DNA of 26,991 nt from DASQPA01 sp035644215 (GTDB lineage: Bacteria; Acidobacteriota; Thermoanaerobaculia; Multivoradales; UBA5704): assembly GCA_035644215.1 (NCBI GenBank), contig DASQPA010000494.1, positions 1 through 26,991 of the forward strand. The letters run 5' to 3'. A program made the translations under genes and the position numbers. Under the pieces are notes generated by a model that saw nothing but the letters and a program-made list of their open reading frames with translations, was not told the DNA's origin and did not search any database. Of the stretch, positions 1 to 7,926 are shown piece after piece (within the stretch, counting starts at the first letter, position 1; every line of letters starts with the position of its first letter).

Positions 1-3000
1 GAGAGCCGCACCAAACCGCACCGCAGGACCGGGCCCGACTCCAGGTCGAACGGTCGCCGCGCCTCGGCTCCCGCCAGATCGAGCGCAACCGCCTCGGCGG
101 CCGGGCGCGGCAACCCGGACAGGTCCACCATCGGCACCGCCTCTGCCATTGGCTCCAGCACCGTCTGGAAAGGTGCCCCATCGGACGTCGCCCCGTACCT
201 CGTCCGCAGCACCTCGTGGCGCCTCACGATACCGGTCAAGCCGCGCTCCAGCGCCCCAGGGTCGAGGGTACCGGACAGCCGCAACGCCACCGGAATGTTG
301 TACACCGCCCGACCTGGCGCCAGCCGCTCCAAAAACCACAGACGCTCCTGAGCAAACGAGAGCGGGAGCGCATCCCCCCGTGCGTTTCGCTCGAGCGGCG
401 GCAGCAGAGCGGCGCGATCGGAGCGGCGAGCCCGCTCGATGGCGGCGGCGAGATCCGCCACGGTAGGATGACGGAAGAGGGTATCGAGCGGCAGGTCGAC
501 CTCGAGAGGGGCACGCAGCCGCGCCACGACGCGGGCCGCGAGGAGCGAGTGGCCGCCCAGGGAGAAGAAGTCGTCGTGCACCCCCACCCGCTCGCGGCCG
601 AGCAGATCCGCCCAGACCTCCGCCACGAGCTCCTCGACCGGTGTACGCGGGGGCGCGAAAGCCGCTGGCGGGCTCGCGATGGGCCCCGGCAGGGACTTTC
701 TGTCCACCTTGCCGTTGGACGTCCGCGGCAGGGCCGCGAGCAGGACGATGTGCTCGGGGACCATATGGGCGGGGAGCCTCCCGGCCAGGAACGCCCGTAG
801 CTCTCCAGGGGCGGGCCGCCCCCCCCCCACCGCCGCGTAGGCCACCAAACCCCGGCCACCCGGCAGATCCTCCCGGGCGATCGCGACAGTCTCGCGCACC
901 GCCGGGTGGCTCGCGAGGGCCATTTCGATCTCCCCCGGTTCGACACGGAAGCCGCGGATCTTGACCTGGTGATCGCGGCGGCCCAGGAACTCCACGCGGC
1001 CGTCCACAAGTCGGCGTCCGAGGTCCCCGGTGAGGTACAGGCGCTCTCCCGGCCCGCCAGCGGGATCGGGAAGGAACCGCTCCGCGGTCAGATCCGGCCG
1101 CCCCAGGTAGCCCCGGGCGAGGCCCGCTCCAGCCAGGCACAGCTCGCCCGGAACCCCCACCGCGACTGGATTGAGCCGTCGGTCGAGCAGGTGGACGCGG
1201 GTGCCTACGAGCGGCCGGCCGATCGTGATCCGCTCCTCGCCGGGCTCGATCTCCGCCCAGGTGGAGTAGGTGGTGTCCTCCGACGGGCCATAGAGATTGA
1301 GGACGCGGCGCACCTGCCCGTGACGGTGGATCTGCTCGACGAGCCGCGACGCCAGAGCCTCGCCCGCCAGATTGACGACCGCCAGCCGAGGCGGTAGAGG
1401 CCCCGCCGCCAGCTCGGCCATGGCCGAAGGCACCGTGTTGACCAGCGTCACCTCCTCTGCCTCGGCGAGAGAAGGCAGCGCCAGGGCGTTGCTGGCGAGG
1501 ATCACCCGGCCGCCCCAAGCCAGAGGGGCGAACAGCTCGAAGACCGAAAGATCGAAGCACACCGAAGTCGCGGCGAGGACGCCCGCGAGTTCACCGTCCG
1601 AGAACGTTCGACGCGCCCAGCGCACCCGCTCGACCGGACTACGGTGCTCGATGGCAACTCCCTTGGGCCGCCCGGTTGAACCGGACGTGTAGATAATGTA
1701 CGCCAAGTTACGCGGCCCGGTCACCGGCGCGAGGTCGTGGTCCGCCTCCATGGATAAGACTTCCCGGTCCCCGTCGAGCCGCACGCGCCGGAGCCCCGGT
1801 AGGGACATCAGCCCGGCCAGGAGCTCTTCCGTGACCAGCACCGCGATGCCGGCGTCTTCGGCCATCAGATGCAGGCGCTCACGCGGGTAGGCTGGATCGA
1901 GGGGAACATAGGCTCCGCCGGCCTTGAGCACTCCGAGGAGCCCCACCAGCAGATCCGGGGTACGGTTCAGAAGCACGCCGACGCGATCCTCCGGCGCAAC
2001 CCCCAGCCGGCGCAGGTGGTGCGCCAGCCGGTTGGCCTGCCGGTTCAGCTCCCTGTAGCTAACCGCTCTTCCCCCTCCGAGGATCGCCGGCGTGCGCGGC
2101 GTGCGCTGTGCCTGCTGCTCGAATAGCGCGTGGAGGCAGGTCTCTCCTGCGCCGTGCTCGCTCCCGGTCGCGTTCCAAATTGCGAGCTGGCGACGCTCCG
2201 CCTCCGACAGCAGGTCAAGCTCCCATACCGGCCGCTCCGGCGTCGCCGCGATGCCAAGGAGCAGGTTGGTGAAGTGGGCCAGTAGGCGCTCGGCGGTCGC
2301 GGGGTCGAACAGGTCGCGGTTGAAGTTGAGGGAGACGGCCAGACGCTGATCCAGCTCGGCGACGAAGAGAGTCAGGTCGAGCTGCGCGCCCGGGCTCTCA
2401 AGAGGTAGCGACTCCAGCTCGAGACCGCCCATCCTGAGTCGGACACCTCCCAGCCCCAGGGCGAACGCGCCGAGACCCTGCAGCTCCGGCACGGGAGCCC
2501 GCTCCATCACCAGCATTGTCTGCACGAGCGGCGGCCGGCCGGCGCCGCGCTCCGGTTGGAGCCGCTCGGCGAGCAGAGCAAAAGGGTATTCCTGGTGCGC
2601 CAAGGCCTCGAGGGTCGTACGGCGAGCCCGCTCCACCAGATCCCCGCCGGTGGGATCGTTCGCCAGGTCGGCGCGGAGGGCGACAGGGTTCACCAGGTAA
2701 CCCACCGTTGCGGACAACCGTTTCCCGAGCCCCGCGCCCGACCGTCCAGAGGTCGGGACGCCAACCAGGAAGTCCTCCTGTCCGCTGGTGCGCGCCAGGA
2801 GCGCCGAGAAGCCGGCGACGAGGGCCATGAACGGCGTGGCCGCGCGGCTACGCGCGAGACCGGCAATCGGCGCCATCTCCAGGAAGGCCGTCCGCCCGCC
2901 GCCGGCGAAGGTTTGCACTGGAGGGCGCGGCCGGTCGGTGGGCAGGTCGAGAGGCGGCGCCCCGGTCAGGCGCTCGCGCCACCAACCGAAGAGGGCTTCC

Positions 3001-3848
3001 CCGCACCGTCCACCGAGGTGCGCCGCTTGCCCCTGGAGGGCCTCGGCCGACGGGAGCGCCGGGGCGGCGAGCGTTCCCCCGGCCGTCAGCACACCGAGCT
3101 CCTGCGCCAGAATGCCGAACGAGGCGAAATCGGCGGCAATGTGGTGGATGGCGACGACCAGGACGTCCCCGCCAGCGGCCCCCTCGAAGAGGGCCGTGCG
3201 GAACAGGGGACCGCGCGCCAGATCGAAGGGACGGAACGCCTCCTCCCTCACCCGGCGCTCCAGCTCCGCGCCGTTCCATCCGGAGGCGTCCGCACACAGG
3301 AAGGCTAGCTCCACCTCTTCCATCACTCGGGGCGCCGGTCCCCCGGGGGCGTCGACGTAGATCGTTCGCAAGGCAGCATGGCGGCCGAAGAGCGCCTGGA
3401 AGGCCCGTCGTAGAGCCGCCGTTCCCGGACCGTCCAGCACCCGGGCCGCCCCGGCCAGATGATAGGCTGCGCTCTCCGGCGCCAGACGGTGGAGCAGCCA
3501 GAGGGAACGCTGCCCGGACGAAAGCTCCGCCCCTCCGGATACCGGCTCCGGAGCGCTCGGCGGCCGCTCATCCCCCGCGGCCGCCATCCCGGACAGGCGC
3601 CGCGCCGCCTCCCGCAGCGATATCCCCTCCAGCAGGTCGACCATCGAGGCCGAGACGCCCAACTCCTCCTCGATCGCGGCCTGGAGCTCCGCCATCGCCA
3701 GGGAGTCCAGGCCGTAGGCGGTCAGCGTCTGGTCCGCGTCGATCCGCTCGGGATCGATCCGCACCAGCCGGGCCACCGTCCGGCGCAGGAAACCTTGGAC
3801 GAGGAGCAGGCTCTCGTCAGGTTTCGAGTCGTCAATACGGCGAGTCAT
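1..3848 (-). CDS. Nonribosomal peptide synthetase, T-C-A-T-C..., 3' end outside the window
   Basis: A single open frame of about 1282 codons runs off the left edge; an in-frame stop lies just upstream of the ATG at 3848. Seen in order: an N-terminal carrier domain (GLDSLAM, Ser49); a condensation domain (HHIAAD 235-240, with Phe241 where Gly is usual); an adenylation domain with YTSGSTGRPKG from 720, FDLSVFELF (Asp766), YGPSEDTT, YLTGDLGR, and the A10 Lys1047 in NGKVDR; a second carrier (LGGHSLL, Ser1101); and the start of another condensation domain from about 1160 (LSFAQERLWFLERL). By hand alignment to GrsA the specificity residues read D-L-F-N-N-A-L-T-Y-K, a code I recall as alanine-type. 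No loading enzyme precedes the first carrier, so that carrier must be charged in trans. Product unknown. There is no strong Shine-Dalgarno. The frame stays open through a C10 tract at 819-828. Confidence 0.95.
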   Translation of the reverse strand, partial: MTRRIDDSKPDESLLLVQGFLRRTVARLVRIDPERIDADQTLTAYGLDSLAMAELQAAIEEELGVSASMVDLLEGISLREAARRLSGMAAAGDERPPSAPEPVSGGAELSSGQRSLWLLHRLAPESAAYHLAGAARVLDGPGTAALRRAFQALFGRHAALRTIYVDAPGGPAPRVMEEVELAFLCADASGWNGAELERRVREEAFRPFDLARGPLFRTALFEGAAGGDVLVVAIHHIAADFASFGILAQELGVLTAGGTLAAPALPSAEALQGQAAHLGGRCGEALFGWWRERLTGAPPLDLPTDRPRPPVQTFAGGGRTAFLEMAPIAGLARSRAATPFMALVAGFSALLARTSGQEDFLVGVPTSGRSGAGLGKRLSATVGYLVNPVALRADLANDPTGGDLVERARRTTLEALAHQEYPFALLAERLQPERGAGRPPLVQTMLVMERAPVPELQGLGAFALGLGGVRLRMGGLELESLPLESPGAQLDLTLFVAELDQRLAVSLNFNRDLFDPATAERLLAHFTNLLLGIAATPERPVWELDLLSEAERRQLAIWNATGSEHGAGETCLHALFEQQAQRTPRTPAILGGGRAVSYRELNRQANRLAHHLRRLGVAPEDRVGVLLNRTPDLLVGLLGVLKAGGAYVPLDPAYPRERLHLMAEDAGIAVLVTEELLAGLMSLPGLRRVRLDGDREVLSMEADHDLAPVTGPRNLAYIIYTSGSTGRPKGVAIEHRSPVERVRWARRTFSDGELAGVLAATSVCFDLSVFELFAPLAWGGRVILASNALALPSLAEAEEVTLVNTVPSAMAELAAGPLPPRLAVVNLAGEALASRLVEQIHRHGQVRRVLNLYGPSEDTTYSTWAEIEPGEERITIGRPLVGTRVHLLDRRLNPVAVGVPGELCLAGAGLARGYLGRPDLTAERFLPDPAGGPGERLYLTGDLGRRLVDGRVEFLGRRDHQVKIRGFRVEPGEIEMALASHPAVRETVAIAREDLPGGRGLVAYAAVGGGRPAPGELRAFLAGRLPAHMVPEHIVLLAALPRTSNGKVDRKSLPGPIASPPAAFAPPRTPVEELVAEVWADLLGRERVGVHDDFFSLGGHSLLAARVVARLRAPLEVDLPLDTLFRHPTVADLAAAIERARRSDRAALLPPLERNARGDALPLSFAQERLWFLERLAPGRAVYNIPVALRLSGTLDPGALERGLTGIVRRHEVLRTRYGATSDGAPFQTVLEPMAEAVPMVDLSGLPRPAAEAVALDLAGAEARRPFDLESGPVLRCGLVRL

Positions 3849-4074
3849 CCGGGTTCAAATTTTCCCAGCAGCTTGGCCCAAGTAGCAGTAGCATACATCA
3901 TGGCTGTAAAAATCCCCTACTTTCGAGATGGGGTAGACAACGCACGGCGTCTGAGGGTAAGCTAAGACAAGTTAGAGTCAGAGTTAATGAAATTTAGATT
4001 TTTCTAAAGATTGCGAACCCGCGGAGTCGCTATCGTTCATATTTTATTTAAGAGAAATCTATTAGAGGACCGCG
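3849..4074. promoter_or_regulatory. AT-rich divergent intergenic region between the NRPS and DUF3326 genes
   Basis: This 226 bp spacer separates two divergent transcription units and is clearly richer in A+T than the flanking genes. It must hold the start signals of both. I could not pick a convincing -35/-10 pair for either direction. A GAGG about 6 bases before the ATG at 4075 may be the ribosome binding site of the DUF3326 gene. No small ORF resembling a precursor peptide was recognised. Confidence 0.5.
3993..4008. repeat. Short AT-rich inverted repeat in the divergent promoter region
   Basis: TTTAGA and TCTAAA form a perfect 6 bp inverted repeat around a TTTT spacer, about 65 bp upstream of the DUF3326 start. 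It could be an operator or a small hairpin. It may also be chance, because the surrounding sequence is AT-rich. Confidence 0.3.
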
Positions 4075-5409
4075 ATGATCGAGAACAGGCAGTTTAGGTT
4101 CCAGCGCTCGCAGGTGAAAATGCCGGATGAGCTCCCGGAAGCCATCGAGAATTTGACGAACGGCCGAGTCTTGCGGTGGTATGTAGGCCAGATCGGCGCC
4201 GACGAAGTAGTCGTTGAAGCCACGGTCGACAGCGAGGAAATAACGAGTTTCGGCCACGGGGTTTCGGAGCAGCACTTCCCCGGCAAGACCGCAGCCGTGA
4301 GCATCATCCCCACCGGCGTGGGTTGTAGCATCGGCGGGTATGCAGGCGATGCCGCGCCGGCCACCCGCTTGCTAGCATCCGCCGTCGACTACCTGGTGAC
4401 CAATCCGAACGCGGTCAATGCCTCTGACTTCATCCAGCTCGACGGCAACACTCTCTACACCGAGGGCTATTGTATTGATCTTTTCTGCCGGGGGCTGGTC
4501 AATCTTCATATCCCCATTCGTAACCGGGTCGGCGTGATCATCGAGCGGGCGAGCGATGCTCGCCTCGATCAGGTTTTCAACATCATCAACGCTGTCCGGG
4601 CGGTGCACGGCGTCGACATCGTGCACTACGTCGTCACGGATCGTCTCATCGGCACCCGGTGCCAGCGCAACCAGGCCGGCGCATACGTGGGAACGTTCGA
4701 CCAACCTGGAGTGCTGACCGAAGCCTGCCGGAGGCTCTTGGCGCTCGGCGTCGACGCGGTCGCGGTGACGACCAATGTTCAGGATTTGCCAGTCGACGAC
4801 TACTCACTCCACTTCGCGGGGCAGGCGCCCAATCCCGTGGGCGGCGTGGAGGCGATCCTGTCGCATTTCATCGTCAATCACTTTCGGGTGCCCGCGGCGC
4901 ACGCGCCGATGATGAACACCCGGGACCTTCCGCTCCAGGAAGCCGTGGTGGACGCCCGGGGGGCGGGCGAAATGGCATCCTTGAGCGGCCTCGCCTGCGT
5001 GTTGCTCGGTCTGGCGCGGGCGCCTCAGATCGCACCCAGCCCCGGCCGGCTCACGCGCGACGTGGTCAACGTCAACAACCTCCTGGCCGTGGTGGCACCG
5101 GCGAGCTGTCTCGGCGGCATTCCTACCCTCTTCGCCGACCGCCTGGGGGTACCGACGATCGCGGTCCGGAACAACGAGAGCATTCTCGACGTTACGGCCG
5201 AGCGGCTCGGCCTGCGCCACGTCATCGAAGTCGCGAGCTACGCGGAGGCGGCGGGAATCCTGCTCGCGTTGCGGGTCGGGATCAGCCTCGACGCTCTGGC
5301 GCGGCCTCTCGCCACGCTCCGGCCCGTGCCGCGTACCGTTCGGGAAGAGGCCGCCGACGCTTCTCCGCTCCTCGGCGAGCGGGTAGCTCCGGCTCTCGCC
5401 GGCGTATGA
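4075..5409 (+). CDS. DUF3326 family protein, function unknown
   Basis: This 444-residue protein begins the rightward operon. Residues 77-92 read IIPTGVGCSIGGYAGD, followed by TNPNAVNASD (about 109-118), EGYCIDLF, and further on NPVGGVEAILSHFI. That series is what I recall of the DUF3326 family, known mainly from cyanobacteria and scattered bacteria. Typical members are around 340-400 residues; this one has roughly 70 extra N-terminal residues before the conserved core. No signal peptide or clear membrane segment is visible, so it is probably cytosolic. No biochemical function is established to my knowledge. The glycine-rich first motif could bind a nucleotide or phosphate, but that is a guess. 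Its place at the head of an operon with a flavin monooxygenase and a LanB-like enzyme, opposite an NRPS, suggests a role in a secondary-metabolite pathway. The gene ends 70 bp before the permease. Confidence 0.82.
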   Translation: MIENRQFRFQRSQVKMPDELPEAIENLTNGRVLRWYVGQIGADEVVVEATVDSEEITSFGHGVSEQHFPGKTAAVSIIPTGVGCSIGGYAGDAAPATRLLASAVDYLVTNPNAVNASDFIQLDGNTLYTEGYCIDLFCRGLVNLHIPIRNRVGVIIERASDARLDQVFNIINAVRAVHGVDIVHYVVTDRLIGTRCQRNQAGAYVGTFDQPGVLTEACRRLLALGVDAVAVTTNVQDLPVDDYSLHFAGQAPNPVGGVEAILSHFIVNHFRVPAAHAPMMNTRDLPLQEAVVDARGAGEMASLSGLACVLLGLARAPQIAPSPGRLTRDVVNVNNLLAVVAPASCLGGIPTLFADRLGVPTIAVRNNESILDVTAERLGLRHVIEVASYAEAAGILLALRVGISLDALARPLATLRPVPRTVREEAADASPLLGERVAPALAGV

Positions 5410-5479
5410 CCGGGCCGGGAGTCGTGCAGGCTGGCGGTACTGGAGCGCGGAGATCGACGATGGAAGGGACGAAGTTTTC

Positions 5480-7909
5480 TTGAACGGTTGGGGTCAAAGC
5501 CTCCTCTTCGCTCTGCGGTCGCTCGTCCGGGCGCGCGGGTTCGCCCTTGCCATGGCGGTCTCTTTCGCCCTCGGAATCGGTTCTCTGGGCGCCGTCTTCA
5601 CTCTCCTCCATGCCACCCTGATCCGCGACCTCCCGTTCCGTGATCCCGGGAGCATCGTCATGCTCTGGGGCCGCTTCCCGCAGCGCGGGGTCGCTCGGGC
5701 GCCGCTCTCCGAGCCGGAGCTGCTCGACTGCCGCCATCGGCTGGCGACTCTCGACTCCGCCGCCGGGCTGCTCAGTTGGCAGTTCAACCTGACCGGTCTG
5801 GCGTTGCCGGAGCAGCTCGCCGGAGCCCGCGTCTCTCCCACGCTCTTCTCCCTGCTCGGGGTACAGGCCGCGGTAGGCCGTACTTTCACCGCTGAGGAGG
5901 AGACGCCGGGACGCGACCGGGTGGCTCTACTCGGTCACCATCTCTGGCAGCGCCTGTTCAGCGGGAATCCCAGGATCGTCGGGCGGTCCCTGACCCTGAA
6001 CGGCGTTCCGCACGTCGTCGTCGGGGTCCTACCGGAGGGCTTTCGCCTCGCCGGCGAGGAGCTCGACATCTGGACTCCCCTGGCCGCTTCCGGCGCCAAC
6101 CCCATGCCGCGCGATGCTCGCGCCGTGGTGACCGTCGCCCGCCTACGCGCCGGGACGTCGCTCACCCAGGCCCAGACCGAGGCGGACGCCCTGGCCCGGC
6201 GCCTGGAACAGGAGCACCCCGAAATCTATCCCCCCGGTAGCGGCTGGGGCCTCCGGCTCGTCCGCCTGCAGGACGACCTCGTGGCCGAGGCGCGGCCGGC
6301 GCTCCTCGCGCTCTTCGCCGCAGGAGCTCTGGTGCTCCTCACCGCCTGCGGCAACGTGTTGCACCTGATGCTCGCACGCGCCACCGACGGCAGCCGCGAC
6401 CTCGCCATCCGCTCGGCCCTCGGCGCCGGCCCCGGAGCCCTGGCCCTACCCTCGATCGGCGAGGCGACCGTGCTCACGCTCGCCGGCTGCGCGCTCGGCC
6501 TGCTGCTCGCCTACTGGGCCCTGGGGACGCTCGTCGCTCTGGGGCCACCGGGTGTCCCCAGGCTCAACGAGATCGCCGCCGACCGGACCGCCCTGCCCGT
6601 TGCCGTCGGCCTCTCGCTCGCGGTCGGCCTGGCGTTCGGGACGCTCACCACTCTCTGGTCCTTGCGCCACGGCGGCAGCGGTGCGCTCAGGGACGGGGGG
6701 GAGAACACCGCCGGCAGCCGCCGCGGCCGGCGCACCCGCGGCGTCCTCGTCACCGCTCAGGTCGCCCTCGCCGTCCTCGTGCTGGTCGGCGCCGGCCTGC
6801 TGACGCAGAGCTTCCTGCGTCTCCGGCGGGTCGACCTGGGCTTCCGCCCCGACCACCTGCTCACCTTTCAGATCTTCCTCCCCCGCGAGGGGTTCAAGGA
6901 CCCCGCCCGGACCGTCCAGTTCTTCGCCGGCCTGCTCGACGAGATCGGGGCGATCCGGGAAGTCCGCGCCGCCGCCGCCGTTTCGGACCTCCCCTTGCGG
7001 GACAGCAGCCTGTCGGGCAAAATCACCGCTCGCGGCGCCGTGCCACCGCGTCCGGGCGGCGCCGATCCTGATGTCGCCTGGCGGGTGGTGACCCCCGGCT
7101 ATTTCGCGACGCTCGGGATCCCTCTCGAGCGGGGACGCAGCTTCGGCACCGCCGACTACGCCTCATCCCCCCTGGTGGTGATCGTCGATCATCGCCTGGC
7201 GGAGCGCCTCTGGCCTGGCCAAGACCCCATCGGCAAGAGTCTTTCGCTCGGGGGTTGGGCCGCCTCAGGCTGGCTGACCGTCGTCGGCGTCGTGGCACCG
7301 GTCCGTAGCGCCACTCTCTCGGCCGACCCGATCGAACAGCTCTACCTGCCCCACTCCCAGAGCTCCCGGCGCGCCATGTCGATCGTCGTGCGCACCCTTG
7401 GCGAACCCAAAGGAATCGCCTCCGCCCTCCGCACCCGGGTGGGGAGGAGGGCGCCGGACCTGCCCGTGGCCAACCTGAGGCCGATGGACGAGTTGGTGGC
7501 GGCAACCACGGCACGCCTGCGCTTCAGTCTCTGGCTCTTCGGCACCTTCTCGGCGATCGCCATGTCCTTGGCGGCGCTCGGCCTCTACAGCGTCGTCTCC
7601 TACGCGGTCGTCAGGCGCCGGCGCGAGATCGCCCTCCGCGTGGCGCTCGGTGCGAGCTCCGCGGACGTGGTCAAGCTCCTGCTCACCGAGGGGCTGGGGC
7701 AGCTCGTACCCGGCCTGGCCCTGGGTCTCACCGTCGCGTTCTGGGCGTCCCATCTGCTCGCCAGCCAGCTCTTCCAGGTCGTACCCGACGATCCGGGGAC
7801 ATTCGTGGCCACCTCCTTCCTCATCTTCGCGCTGGGCTTTCTGGCCAGCTATCTCCCGGCCCGCAGAGCCGCCTGCATCGATACGCGGATCGCGTTCGGC
7901 AGTCAGTAG
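5480..7909 (+). CDS. ADOP-type duplicated ABC permease (MacB/FtsX fold)
   Basis: This 809-residue membrane protein has a duplicated layout: a first transmembrane helix (about 15-40), a MacB-like periplasmic domain, an FtsX permease block (about 270-380), another helix (about 425-445), a second periplasmic domain, and a C-terminal FtsX block (about 685-800) ending PARRAACIDTRIAFGSQ. This matches the acidobacterial duplicated orphan permease family. 'Orphan' is apt here: no ATPase gene is adjacent. Start: TTG at 5480, with a purine-rich GGAAGGGA stretch about 11 bases upstream. Family knowledge suggests export or extrusion across the inner membrane; substrate unknown. Its position between the DUF3326 and monooxygenase genes suggests product export or self-protection, but ADOP genes are numerous in these genomes, so the link is inference. 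The next gene begins 17 bp downstream. Confidence 0.88.
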   Translation: MNGWGQSLLFALRSLVRARGFALAMAVSFALGIGSLGAVFTLLHATLIRDLPFRDPGSIVMLWGRFPQRGVARAPLSEPELLDCRHRLATLDSAAGLLSWQFNLTGLALPEQLAGARVSPTLFSLLGVQAAVGRTFTAEEETPGRDRVALLGHHLWQRLFSGNPRIVGRSLTLNGVPHVVVGVLPEGFRLAGEELDIWTPLAASGANPMPRDARAVVTVARLRAGTSLTQAQTEADALARRLEQEHPEIYPPGSGWGLRLVRLQDDLVAEARPALLALFAAGALVLLTACGNVLHLMLARATDGSRDLAIRSALGAGPGALALPSIGEATVLTLAGCALGLLLAYWALGTLVALGPPGVPRLNEIAADRTALPVAVGLSLAVGLAFGTLTTLWSLRHGGSGALRDGGENTAGSRRGRRTRGVLVTAQVALAVLVLVGAGLLTQSFLRLRRVDLGFRPDHLLTFQIFLPREGFKDPARTVQFFAGLLDEIGAIREVRAAAAVSDLPLRDSSLSGKITARGAVPPRPGGADPDVAWRVVTPGYFATLGIPLERGRSFGTADYASSPLVVIVDHRLAERLWPGQDPIGKSLSLGGWAASGWLTVVGVVAPVRSATLSADPIEQLYLPHSQSSRRAMSIVVRTLGEPKGIASALRTRVGRRAPDLPVANLRPMDELVAATTARLRFSLWLFGTFSAIAMSLAALGLYSVVSYAVVRRRREIALRVALGASSADVVKLLLTEGLGQLVPGLALGLTVAFWASHLLASQLFQVVPDDPGTFVATSFLIFALGFLASYLPARRAACIDTRIAFGSQ

Positions 7910-7926
7910 GATCGAGGCGCAACGGT

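Noticed and set aside
819..828. C10 homopolymer in the NRPS adenylation domain, considered as a phase-variation or frameshift site
   Set aside because: The NRPS frame is the same on both sides (motifs at residues 720-950 and 1047-1101 are in one frame), so no shift is present. Variation could only be judged from reads.
3849..4074. Search for a RiPP precursor peptide in the divergent spacer
   Set aside because: No short ORF with a ribosome binding site and a leader/core-like composition was found, nor in 11886-12097.
5460..5483. Seven-codon ATG ORF ending TGA across the TTG start of the permease
   Set aside because: Too short and featureless to call a leader peptide; its overlap with the permease start may be chance.
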